Shown here: positions 45,654-52,948 of the stretch, one piece after another
How the letters are laid out: each line of letters begins with the position of its first letter
Position numbering within the stretch: the first letter of the stretch is position 1
Origin: Symploca sp. SIO2C1
GTDB taxonomy: Bacteria; Cyanobacteriota; Cyanobacteriia; Cyanobacteriales; Coleofasciculaceae
Assembly (NCBI GenBank): GCA_010692635.1
Contig: JAAHGL010000031.1
Span: forward strand, 1 to 58,533
Reading direction: 5' to 3'
Length of the DNA: 58,533 nucleotides
The notes under the pieces: generated by a model
The model's input: only the letters and a program-made list of their open reading frames with translations
What the model was told of the DNA's origin: nothing
Databases searched by the model: none
Translations under genes and position numbers: made by a program

Positions 45654-47123
45654 TTAGGTCAGTGTAGGAGCATCACATGTAGGAATTCTGCTTAATATAG
45701 CAGTATTGTCTGAAGGCATTGATGTCGTACTAGGGATAGCACGAGGTTGGTTGAAATATTCATAGGTTACACTCGAAATCTGGCGAATCAGCTCTCGGGC
45801 GCTATTATCATTGTGAGGACGCTTAACCATCGCTACGACAATGTAACGTTTGCCATTGGGCATATCCACTAAACCAACATCAGCTAGCAATGAGCCGATA
45901 GTGCCGGTTTTATGGGCAATGGTGGCTCCAGCTCCTAATCCTTGGGGTAGCATGGTGTTAGTCCGAGTTTGTTGCATAATGTCCAGTAGGCGATCCCGCG
46001 ATCGCAGGGACATCAGTTTTCCTTGATTGACAAGTGACATTAAATTCGCTAAATCTCTCGGGCTAGTAGTATTCGTACCTTCCACATCCGGTAGAGGATT
46101 GCGAATTACTGTTGCTTTCAAATCCCAAGAAGCAAAGCGTTGATTAAGAGCATTAGAGCCACCAAGTCGAGCAATGATCATGTTAGTAGCTGTATTATCA
46201 CTAATTGTGATCATCTTGGTTGCTACTTCTAAAGCTGTGTATTCGGTTCCTGGTTTTTGATATCGCAAGGTTCCAGAACCACCAGCTATCAGATCCTCTT
46301 GCAGGATTAGAGGCTCATCCAAACGAATTTTGCCAGCATCAACATCTTGAAAGAAAGCCACTAGAATTGGTACTTTGATTGTACTAGCTGCAGGAAAAAT
46401 AGAATTCCCTTGCCAGTCAAGGTAGGCTCCCGTATCAAGATCAATAATGAAAACTCCTGGTTGTAAGTTAGGGTTTCGCGCGACAAGGGCCTGCATTTCG
46501 GTTTTCAAAGTTGGGATTTCTTGCTGCAACTGAGGTGTTGGAGCAGTGCTCACCGGGGTAGAGTTTTCTTGAACTTCAGTTTGGGCAGCATCATTAGCTT
46601 TCTCTGGAGTATTATTAGAGGGATTCAAGGTAGACAATAATGTTCCTGCGATCGCACCAATGCCAATCCCCACAATCACCATGCGGATAATATAAACTAA
46701 TGAACTTACAGGACGTTTGGCTGGACGCCTAGGTTTTTGATTTCTCTGACGTTGAAGAGATAGGGGGTAAGATTGTCCCTTGCTTGCTCTAGCACTGGTT
46801 GTTCCCCTGGAAGTTGAGTCAACAGCTTCCACTGTAGTAATTCTTAATCTATTGTATTCTCGACGCCGTTTGCGAAGATCACCTGAAGACTTGACTTCAG
46901 GTGAGCGCTCTATCTGTCGGTTGCTCTTTGGTCTTACAATTGATTTGGGAAGGGAAAGTTGTTCAGGGGGTTGTGACAGCCTGCGCCTTGCCTCCAGCTT
47001 TGGAGGCTGTTTGATTAGAGCTCTAGGTTGTTGGGGACGCCTTTTGCCCCAACGTTCCTGCTGCTCCCTTCGATTATTCTCAAGCTGACGCCTGTTATTC
47101 ATCGACGTTGCCACTGGGGACAC
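45654..47123 (-). CDS. Class A beta-lactamase-fold serine hydrolase, membrane-anchored
   Basis: 489 residues. A long basic, Arg-rich cytoplasmic N-terminus (1-140) precedes one membrane helix (VYIIRMVIVGIGIGAIAGTL) and an extracytoplasmic domain from about 200. The active-site motifs are all there: SxxK in PAASTIKVPI (Ser near 246), SDN in TISDNTATN, and KTG in AHKTGTIGS. It could be a beta-lactamase or a D,D-peptidase-related housekeeping enzyme; cyanobacterial members are often of the latter, uncharacterised type. The basic N-terminus of over 100 residues is longer than in standard enzymes. It is monocistronic; the mobile element begins 48 bp past its stop. Confidence 0.85.
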   Translation of the reverse strand: MSPVATSMNNRRQLENNRREQQERWGKRRPQQPRALIKQPPKLEARRRLSQPPEQLSLPKSIVRPKSNRQIERSPEVKSSGDLRKRRREYNRLRITTVEAVDSTSRGTTSARASKGQSYPLSLQRQRNQKPRRPAKRPVSSLVYIIRMVIVGIGIGAIAGTLLSTLNPSNNTPEKANDAAQTEVQENSTPVSTAPTPQLQQEIPTLKTEMQALVARNPNLQPGVFIIDLDTGAYLDWQGNSIFPAASTIKVPILVAFFQDVDAGKIRLDEPLILQEDLIAGGSGTLRYQKPGTEYTALEVATKMITISDNTATNMIIARLGGSNALNQRFASWDLKATVIRNPLPDVEGTNTTSPRDLANLMSLVNQGKLMSLRSRDRLLDIMQQTRTNTMLPQGLGAGATIAHKTGTIGSLLADVGLVDMPNGKRYIVVAMVKRPHNDNSARELIRQISSVTYEYFNQPRAIPSTTSMPSDNTAILSRIPTCDAPTLT

Positions 47124-47203
47124 CTCCGCTCCAATTAACTTGGTTGTAGATTATCAATCTACCCTTAGTGTGAAAATTCTGTTGACACAAGCCTATTCTA
47201 GAC

Positions 47204-47992
47204 CTACTTCTGTTCTGAGACATCATCAACAATAGGTTTTGGCAAAAATTTTAGCGCCCATTTCATCTGATGGAGAATTCCTCTGAGCATGGCAACTTCT
47301 GCTGTAGTTGGATGAGCTCGGTTGAACAGACGTCGAAGTTTTTCTAGGCGTGCTGGGGCAGTATGGGGGTAAAGATAACCTATTTCTAGTAATAAAGTTT
47401 CTAGATGTTGATAGTAACCTTCTAACATTTCCAAAGGTGCAGCATCAATAGACTGAGGAGTAGGAGCCGGAGGATGGGAAACTGAATCTTGAAGCTTTGA
47501 TAATTTTTGCTGAGCAATTTGATAAAGTTCGTAACAGCAAACAGCTACTGCCTGAGCCAAGTTTAAAGCCGGATATTCTGGATTGGAGGGAATACAAACA
47601 AACCGCTGGGCATAATTAAGTTCCACATTGCTCAAGCCTCGGGATTCAGGGCCAAAAATCAGAGCCGAGTTTACCGATTCTTCTAGTAACCAGGGTAATC
47701 CTAAACGGGGAGGTTCTAAGGAAGTGGGAAGAGCACGACTACGAGCAGTTGTAGCAATTGCCCGCTGGCATCCTGTTAGGGCATCGGGTATAGTTGCTAC
47801 CTGTTGAGCTGTTTCTAAGATATCTATCCCATGTACCGCCATATGCTGCGCTTCTGTTGCCAAAGGCTCACATTGAGGATTTACCAGTACCAACTGAGAT
47901 AGTCCCATATTTTTCATTACACGAGCAACAGACCCTACATTTAAAGGACCCGCTGGCTCGACTAAAATAATTTTGACTTGGGTTAGTTTCAA
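47204..47992 (-). CDS. SpoU-family RNA 2'-O-methyltransferase (TrmJ/TrmH group)
   Basis: 262 residues. The knotted SPOUT fold is shown by IILVEPAGPLNVGSVARVMK (motif 1, catalytic Arg), LIFGPESRGLSNVEL (motif 2) and IPSNPEYPALNLAQAVAVCC (motif 3). The C-terminal helical extension (EMLEGYYQHLETLLLEIGYL, HPTTAEVAMLRGILHQMKWA) is characteristic of the TrmJ-type group that 2'-O-methylates tRNA position 32, though the target RNA is not proven here. It stands 80 bp upstream of the hydrolase gene on the same strand. Confidence 0.88.
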   Translation of the reverse strand: MKLTQVKIILVEPAGPLNVGSVARVMKNMGLSQLVLVNPQCEPLATEAQHMAVHGIDILETAQQVATIPDALTGCQRAIATTARSRALPTSLEPPRLGLPWLLEESVNSALIFGPESRGLSNVELNYAQRFVCIPSNPEYPALNLAQAVAVCCYELYQIAQQKLSKLQDSVSHPPAPTPQSIDAAPLEMLEGYYQHLETLLLEIGYLYPHTAPARLEKLRRLFNRAHPTTAEVAMLRGILHQMKWALKFLPKPIVDDVSEQK

Positions 47993-48242
47993 ACAAAAAT
48001 TCTATTATTTTGATACTTCTACTTTATTCTTCCTCTCAAACCTCAAACATTTAAGTTTTGTAACAGATGGTATAAGACAAGGAAAATGAGACTGATGAGC
48101 TAGTGAAAACTTCTGGGTGATTTTGATCAACGAGCAACTCACACAGTTAGTAATAGCAGTCTCAGCGAATGGGAGAACTAGCACAAATGCACGGCAGCGA
48201 TACCTAGAAGCTTGAGGTCTTCCCCATCGTGCCGCCAATGGT

Positions 48243-48395
48243 GAGGAATGGTTAACTGAGGAAGAAAGACAAGAATATTTTACCTTAGCACGACAAATTT
48301 TTGACCAAGAATCAATTGCCAATTATCTACAAAAACATGGTACTTGGCAAGAGAGTTTAGCAGCAATGAAACAAGCAATGAACTCAGCTAAATAA
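48243..48395 (+). pseudogene. Fragment of a lost gene
   Basis: Fifty codons read EEWLTEEERQEYFTLARQIF, then DQESIANYLQKHGTWQESLA and a TAA at 48393-48395. The stretch looks protein-like but has no start codon, and upstream codons are frameshifted (HRAAN in another frame). Family not recognised. Low confidence that it ever encoded more than a small protein. Confidence 0.3.
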
Positions 48396-48449
48396 TAAAC
48401 TTGATCGCTTTTTAAGGGAAAATAATACAAAAATGAGATCGGCATTCAT

Positions 48450-48514
48450 TGTCATTTTGAGTACGAAAAATATCGAGAGATTCTTCACTTCACTACGTTC
48501 CGTTCAGAATGACA
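48450..48514. repeat. Inverted-repeat segment TGTCATTTTGA
   Basis: TGTCATTTTGA (48450-48460) is inverted with one mismatch at 48504-48514 (TCAGAATGACA). Similar GTCATTCTGA palindromes are widespread repeats in bacteria. The rest of the 663-bp gap at 47993-48655 shows no gene besides the fragment at 48243. Confidence 0.6.
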
Positions 48515-48655
48515 TTGGGAGTGTTATTTGTGTGCTCAGTGTAAGTTGGTGCTGTAGGTGAGCGCTTTTTGGGGGGAAATATACCAAAATGAGATCGCCT
48601 TAGAGCTGTAATAATTCTTTACAATACAAATAGATAATCTATCACTAACCTAAAT

Positions 48656-48844
48656 ATGGCGCGTCAACGTTCCAAATCTGACCTACCCAACAAAATCTGT
48701 CCTGTGTGTGGGCGTCCCTTCTCTTGGCGCAAAAAATGGTCAGATTGTTGGGAGGAAGTCAAGTATTGCTCACAACGCTGCCGCCGACGCAAATCTCAAG
48801 CAGATATGATTACTTATGTCCTAGAACCAAAAAATCTCTCCTGA
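48656..48844 (+). CDS. DUF2256 zinc-ribbon-like small protein
   Basis: 62 residues. [20 protein letters not shown] and [12 protein letters not shown] give a C-x2-C...C-x3-C arrangement typical of DUF2256, presumably zinc-binding and basic. Function unknown; often beside unrelated housekeeping genes. It lies 10 bp upstream of the isoaspartyl peptidase gene on the same strand, so it is probably co-transcribed with it. Confidence 0.85.
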   Translation: MARQRSKSDLPNKICPVCGRPFSWRKKWSDCWEEVKYCSQRCRRRKSQADMITYVLEPKNLS

Positions 48845-48854
48845 ACGTATAGAA

Positions 48855-49817
48855 TTGATGTCAGCAAATCAACAACAACCCAAACTTATTATCCACGGTG
48901 GTGCTGGTAGTTCCCTTAAAGGCAAAGGGGGAATTGATGCAGTGCGTCAGTCACTGCACAAAATTGTTGAAGAAGTTTATGCCTTGTTATTAGCAGGAGG
49001 CAAAGCGAGTGAAGCTGTGGTAAAAGGCTGCCAACTCTTGGAGGATGAACCCCGCTTCAATGCTGGTACAGGTTCAGTACTGCAATCAGATGGACAAATC
49101 CGTATGAGTGCTGCCTTGATGGATGGTGAGTCTCAGCGATTCAGCGGTGTGATAAATGTCTCCCGCCTGAAAAATCCCATTAATTTGGCTAAGGAGCTGC
49201 AAAAGTCCGATGATCGTGTACTGTCTGATTATGGGGCAGCAGAACTGCTAAGAGAACTGAATACCCCAGTTTACAACCCTCTAACTGACCTGCGGTTGCA
49301 GGAGTGGATGGAAGAGAGGAAGGGAAATTTCCAGAAGGATATGGCAGGAGTCATCGCTGAGGGGGAACTAATTGAGGAATCCAGCAGTGGACGGGGCACA
49401 ATTGGTGTAGTTGCCTTGGATAGTCAAGGATGCTTAGCAGCAGCAACCTCTACTGGAGGAAAAGGCTTTGAAAAAATTGGTCGTGTTAGTGATTCAGCAA
49501 TGCCAGCAGGAAACTATGCTACCAGTAAAGCAGCAGTTAGCTGTACTGGTATCGGAGAAGACATTATTGATGAGTGTCTAGCAGCGAGAATTGTCGTAAG
49601 GGTGACAGATGGTTTATCCCTAGCTGAGGCAACAGAGCGTTCGTTTATAGAAGCTAAGGAAAATCAGCGGGATTTCGGTGCGATCGCAATTAATGCGACA
49701 GGTGCGATCGTTTGGGGAAAAACCTGTGAGCTCTTGATAGCAGCTTATCACAATGGTAAGCAGGTGGGAGATACACTGGACTGGACTGGAGAAGAGCTCA
49801 CAGATTTTACTCAGTAG
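48855..49817 (+). CDS. iaaA: Isoaspartyl peptidase/L-asparaginase (Ntn-hydrolase)
   Basis: 320 residues, plant-type asparaginase family. The precursor self-cleaves before the catalytic Thr182 in SSGRGTIGVVA. N-terminal IIHGGAGSS and FNAGTGSVLQSDG, and the substrate region STGGKGFEKIGRVSDS, are conserved. The mature alpha/beta heterodimer hydrolyses L-asparagine and beta-aspartyl dipeptides, which in cyanobacteria include products of cyanophycin breakdown. The start may be one codon later (MSANQQ). Confidence 0.93.
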   Translation: MMSANQQQPKLIIHGGAGSSLKGKGGIDAVRQSLHKIVEEVYALLLAGGKASEAVVKGCQLLEDEPRFNAGTGSVLQSDGQIRMSAALMDGESQRFSGVINVSRLKNPINLAKELQKSDDRVLSDYGAAELLRELNTPVYNPLTDLRLQEWMEERKGNFQKDMAGVIAEGELIEESSSGRGTIGVVALDSQGCLAAATSTGGKGFEKIGRVSDSAMPAGNYATSKAAVSCTGIGEDIIDECLAARIVVRVTDGLSLAEATERSFIEAKENQRDFGAIAINATGAIVWGKTCELLIAAYHNGKQVGDTLDWTGEELTDFTQ

Positions 49818-49951
49818 ACATCTTTAATCATTAGTCTAAAACCCTTACAAAACCTTAGTTAAAATTGAATTTTCTGGCAAAATTTCCAGAAAATTCAATT
49901 GCAAAATCTGCCCCGATAATTGCCGATTCTTGATTCAGAGGAAACATAACC

Positions 49952-50431
49952 ATGGAACGTCGTAAATTTTTAGGATGGGTTGGAGTTGGTGTGTTGGCAA
50001 GTTCCCTGCCAGTAGCAATTGCAGCCTGTAGTTCTGGTACAGATGAGTCAGTGGCTGATGAGCCACCAACCGATGGACAAGCAACTGATGAATCAAGTTC
50101 CGCTGTTGCTCAATCCCCCGTGCGAGAAGATGGCTTTCAATCTTTTGGTACAACGGAAGAATTAGATAAAAAAGTCACAATTCTGGATAAGAAAGCTGGC
50201 GTTTTGTTAGTGCGTAATCCAGAAAATAAGCAAATCTCTGCGGTCAATCCCAAGTGTCCCCACCAAGGTTGTATCGTTGAGTGGGATGCAGAGGAGAAAT
50301 ATTTAAATTGTCCTTGTCATAGTTCTAAGTTTGATGCCACTGGTGACTTACTAGAAGGACCTGCCACTGAATCTTTGCCAACTTACGAAACTAAAGAAGA
50401 AGGTGATTTAATTTTGGTGAAATTGAGCTAA
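49952..50431 (+). CDS. Rieske [2Fe-2S] protein with Tat-type signal
   Basis: 159 residues. The N-terminus MERRKFLGWVG is a twin-arginine signal, and IAAC places a possible lipid Cys at 26. A Ser/Thr/Asp-rich linker follows. Rieske ligands are Cys102-x-His104 (KCPHQGC) and Cys120-x2-His123 (NCPCHSS), with Cys107/Cys122 for the disulphide. It is shorter than PetC of the b6f complex and lacks its full membrane helix pattern, so it is probably a distinct periplasmic or cell-envelope Rieske protein with an unknown electron partner. Confidence 0.85.
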   Translation: MERRKFLGWVGVGVLASSLPVAIAACSSGTDESVADEPPTDGQATDESSSAVAQSPVREDGFQSFGTTEELDKKVTILDKKAGVLLVRNPENKQISAVNPKCPHQGCIVEWDAEEKYLNCPCHSSKFDATGDLLEGPATESLPTYETKEEGDLILVKLS

Positions 50432-50493
50432 AACCTATCTAAATTTACCTAAAAAATCATCAGTTTCTTGTGGGATGGGCATCCTGCCCGTCC

Positions 50494-50617
50494 GGGTGAG
50501 CGAAAAAAAGGGTGGGGAGATAGGGAGATGGGGACATGGGGAAATGAAGAAACAAAGGAGAACTAATGATTTTCAAGGATACTTCGGTAGAAATGACAAC
50601 CAAAATTTCGCTCACCC
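50494..50617 (-). mobile_element. MITE-like element, GGGTGAGCGA family, copy 2
   Basis: 124 bp, inverted relative to copy 1. GGGTGAGCGA (50494-50503) is perfectly inverted at 50608-50617, and TGCCCGTCC flanks both sides as a 9-bp duplication (50485-50493 and 50618-50626). It has inserted into a GGGCATCCTGCCCGTCC segment, itself a member of a dispersed repeat family (compare 33065-33095). The interior matches copy 1 over most of its length. Confidence 0.9.
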
Positions 50618-50699
50618 TGCCCGTCCAAAATATGCCCAAAATTTCTCCATCCGGAGCTAGGTGATTTGCGAGAGCTGCAGGAGATAAGAAGACCTTTTC

Positions 50700-50723
50700 A
50701 ATTAGCAATTAGCAATTAGCAAT
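50700..50723. repeat. TTAGCAA heptamer array before the ChaN-like gene
   Basis: Three TTAGCAA units end 5 bp before the ATG of the ChaN-like gene, where the ribosome-binding site would normally be. Confidence 0.8.
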
Positions 50724-50728
50724 CCCCA

Positions 50729-51610
50729 ATGAAAACACGACAAATTACCAAACTCTTCGCCTTTTCTTTAGGTATCTTCTGTTTGTGCTCTACCCCAGCT
50801 TGTGCCCAAACTGCTCCAACTATTACGCAGAATGAACAGCAACAGCTGAACAAACAAGGGATATTGGAGGAACTCGCCAAAGCAGATGTGGTCTATTTGG
50901 GAGAAACTCACAACAGTACTCTAGATCATAAAGCCCAACTGGAAATTCTGGAAGCACTTTACCAACAGAATCCGAAAATTGCAGTGGCAATGGAGATGTT
51001 TCAGCGACCCTTTCAAGAGATTATTGATCAGTACCTAGCAGGGAAAATCACTGAAGCTGAGTTAATCGAGCAAACTGAGTATGAGCAGCGCTGGGGTTTT
51101 CCTTGGGAATACTATGCTCCCCTACTCGGCTTTGCGAAAGCTCATCAACTACCAGTTTTGGCTTTGAATACTCCCACTGAAATAACTCGCAAAGTAGCTC
51201 GTCAAGGTTTAGAAAGCCTCACTGCTGCTGAGCGTCAATATATTCCACCTGTGTCAGAAATTCACACAGATAATGTCAGCTACCGTCAAATGATTCAGGA
51301 AGTCTACGAAGCTCATGCTCAAGCAGGGCATGTTAACAGTGATGGCTTTGAGCGATTTTTCACTACACAGGTGTTGTGGGATGAAACTATGGCTCAGAAG
51401 ATTGCCGAATTTTACCAAGTTAACTCAGATTACCAAGTAGTAGTAGTTGCTGGTAAGGGTCATATTGTTTATGGCTATGGCATACCTAGCCGAGTAGAAA
51501 GACGGCTTGAGAATAATCAGTTAGTACAGCGTTCAGTTTTGTTTGGAGTTTCGGCTGATGAGCCTTCTAATAGAGGAGAGGGAATTGCAGATTACTTTTG
51601 GCAACACTAA
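50729..51610 (+). CDS. ChaN-family (haem-binding-like) secreted protein
   Basis: 293 residues. The signal peptide (LFAFSLGIFCLCSTPACAQ) could be cleaved after AQ or at a Cys. ChaN family features are DVVYLGETHNSTLDHKAQLE, then VAMEMFQRPFQEIIDQYL, WGFPWEYYAPLLGFAKAHQL and VVVVAGKGHIVYGYGIP. Campylobacter ChaN binds haem dimers, but the role in cyanobacteria is unknown. The usual spacer for a ribosome-binding site is replaced by the TTAGCAA array. Confidence 0.85.
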   Translation: MKTRQITKLFAFSLGIFCLCSTPACAQTAPTITQNEQQQLNKQGILEELAKADVVYLGETHNSTLDHKAQLEILEALYQQNPKIAVAMEMFQRPFQEIIDQYLAGKITEAELIEQTEYEQRWGFPWEYYAPLLGFAKAHQLPVLALNTPTEITRKVARQGLESLTAAERQYIPPVSEIHTDNVSYRQMIQEVYEAHAQAGHVNSDGFERFFTTQVLWDETMAQKIAEFYQVNSDYQVVVVAGKGHIVYGYGIPSRVERRLENNQLVQRSVLFGVSADEPSNRGEGIADYFWQH

Positions 51611-51718
51611 TAAGCGCCTGACAAAACAGGAAGCAGGGAGCGGGGTAAAACACTGTGTTGAAAAAGAAGATAAGAAGCCAGTCAGCATTCCTTGCAGCCT
51701 TCTGCCTCCTGCCTTCTC

Positions 51719-52507
51719 TTAATTAGTATCGCAGCAATCAATTATCGGTGCTTGAGCAATATCATCAAGCTTGACATACTTCGATCGCAACAGTTGTCTC
51801 CAAGCAGTGACTAGGTTTGAATCATTCGGCTGAGAGATTTGTAATTCCGCCATAGTCTTGACCGTATCGTACCAAATACCAGCTTTTCCATACAAAGCTG
51901 CACGCTGGAGAGGTGTGGCAGAACCTAGTTGAGTAACCAGAGTGGGGGTTGCTTCTGTACGCTGAATCAGTCCTTGTGCCACAATATCTTCAGTTCGTTG
52001 TTGCTGATTGCAAATCATTGCAACAGACCATTGATAACTCTTGCCTACTTCCAAGGGTGCTGCTTCTGCTGGTAGTTGGAATTTGAACACACCACCTTTG
52101 CTATCCAGGGAAAAACTTGTCTGGTAACCATATTCCTCATCTTGAGAAATCAGAGTAAACTCTGCTTTTTGAGCAGAAGTTTCAGGAACATAGAAAAAGA
52201 AGGTTGGACGCTCAGCCATTGTTAACCCTTCTTGAGCAGCTGGTGTTAATAGAGTTAGAGGTTTTTTGGTATCCTGTTGTTGTAGGCTACATTGTCCACG
52301 AGTTCCCCCTCCTACAGTTTGAGTAGGTATCCCTTTTTCCGGAGGAGGCTCAAATTGGATAGTTAATGCCTCTTCAAAAGTTCCTCTTGTTGCTGTTTGT
52401 ATTCTAGCCTGTGTCTGGGCTTTTACCTGATAAGGCATCACTGCCAAGGAAACACAGAGAGCAACTGAGATATTTGTCAGATGTGAGTACAATTTGTTTT
52501 TAACCAT
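51719..52507 (-). CDS. DUF928 domain protein
   Basis: 262 residues. The signal peptide ends near MPYQVKAQ. Family landmarks are RGQCSLQQQDTKKPLTLLTP, then RPTFFFYVPETSAQKAEFTL and LEVGKSYQWSVAMIC. The fold is predicted as periplasmic Ig-like beta-sandwich. DUF928 genes in cyanobacteria are usually next to CHAT/TPR genes, as here (CHAT gene 441 bp upstream, same strand), suggesting a joint extracytoplasmic function. Molecular role not known. Confidence 0.85.
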   Translation of the reverse strand: MVKNKLYSHLTNISVALCVSLAVMPYQVKAQTQARIQTATRGTFEEALTIQFEPPPEKGIPTQTVGGGTRGQCSLQQQDTKKPLTLLTPAAQEGLTMAERPTFFFYVPETSAQKAEFTLISQDEEYGYQTSFSLDSKGGVFKFQLPAEAAPLEVGKSYQWSVAMICNQQQRTEDIVAQGLIQRTEATPTLVTQLGSATPLQRAALYGKAGIWYDTVKTMAELQISQPNDSNLVTAWRQLLRSKYVKLDDIAQAPIIDCCDTN

Positions 52508-52733
52508 GAGCGGGAAATCTCCTGCAAAAATTTTTAAGTAGGTAGATAGTTATAAATCTGCTTAGTGAACTCAACAAATGTCAGTTAATTAACTCAACTG
52601 TGCAACTTAGTGCGTGAAAATTTTACAATGTACGATAGTTGATATGACCCGGTAGAATTACGTAGCAAATTAATAACTTATTCGCAACGAAAAAGAGTGT
52701 ACCCTTAAAAATAACAAAGAATAATAATATCAC
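52508..52733. other. Gene-free AT-rich region
   Basis: The first half of the 441-bp gap between the DUF928 and CHAT genes. It should contain the DUF928 promoter. No motif was recognised. Confidence 0.4.
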
Positions 52734-52764
52734 AAAAAATGATAATAATTGTTTATCATTTTTT
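52734..52764 (-). terminator. A/T-rich hairpin, likely terminator for the CHAT gene
   Basis: AAAAAATGATAA (52734-52745) pairs perfectly with TTATCATTTTTT (52753-52764) around a 7-nt loop, with T-runs on both strands. It lies about 190 bp past the CHAT stop. The stem is weak in GC, so efficiency is uncertain. Confidence 0.55.
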
Positions 52765-52948
52765 GATCCTGGTAGTATTTTCTCTTTTAGGTTTGGCAAC
52801 TTAAGTTTACCCTAACATCTGTCTAGAGTTATACTTTTTTCGCAGTAAAAGCTTAAGTTTTTTTCTACTTTTAGAGTTATAAACTATACTCCCTGATACT
52901 GAGGAAATTACTTAGTTAAGTGTTACTGAGTATAATACATTAATCAAC

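Noticed and set aside
48005-48322. 105-codon minus-strand frame
   Set aside because: Composition is not protein-like and it lies antisense to a better coding fragment at 48243-48395.
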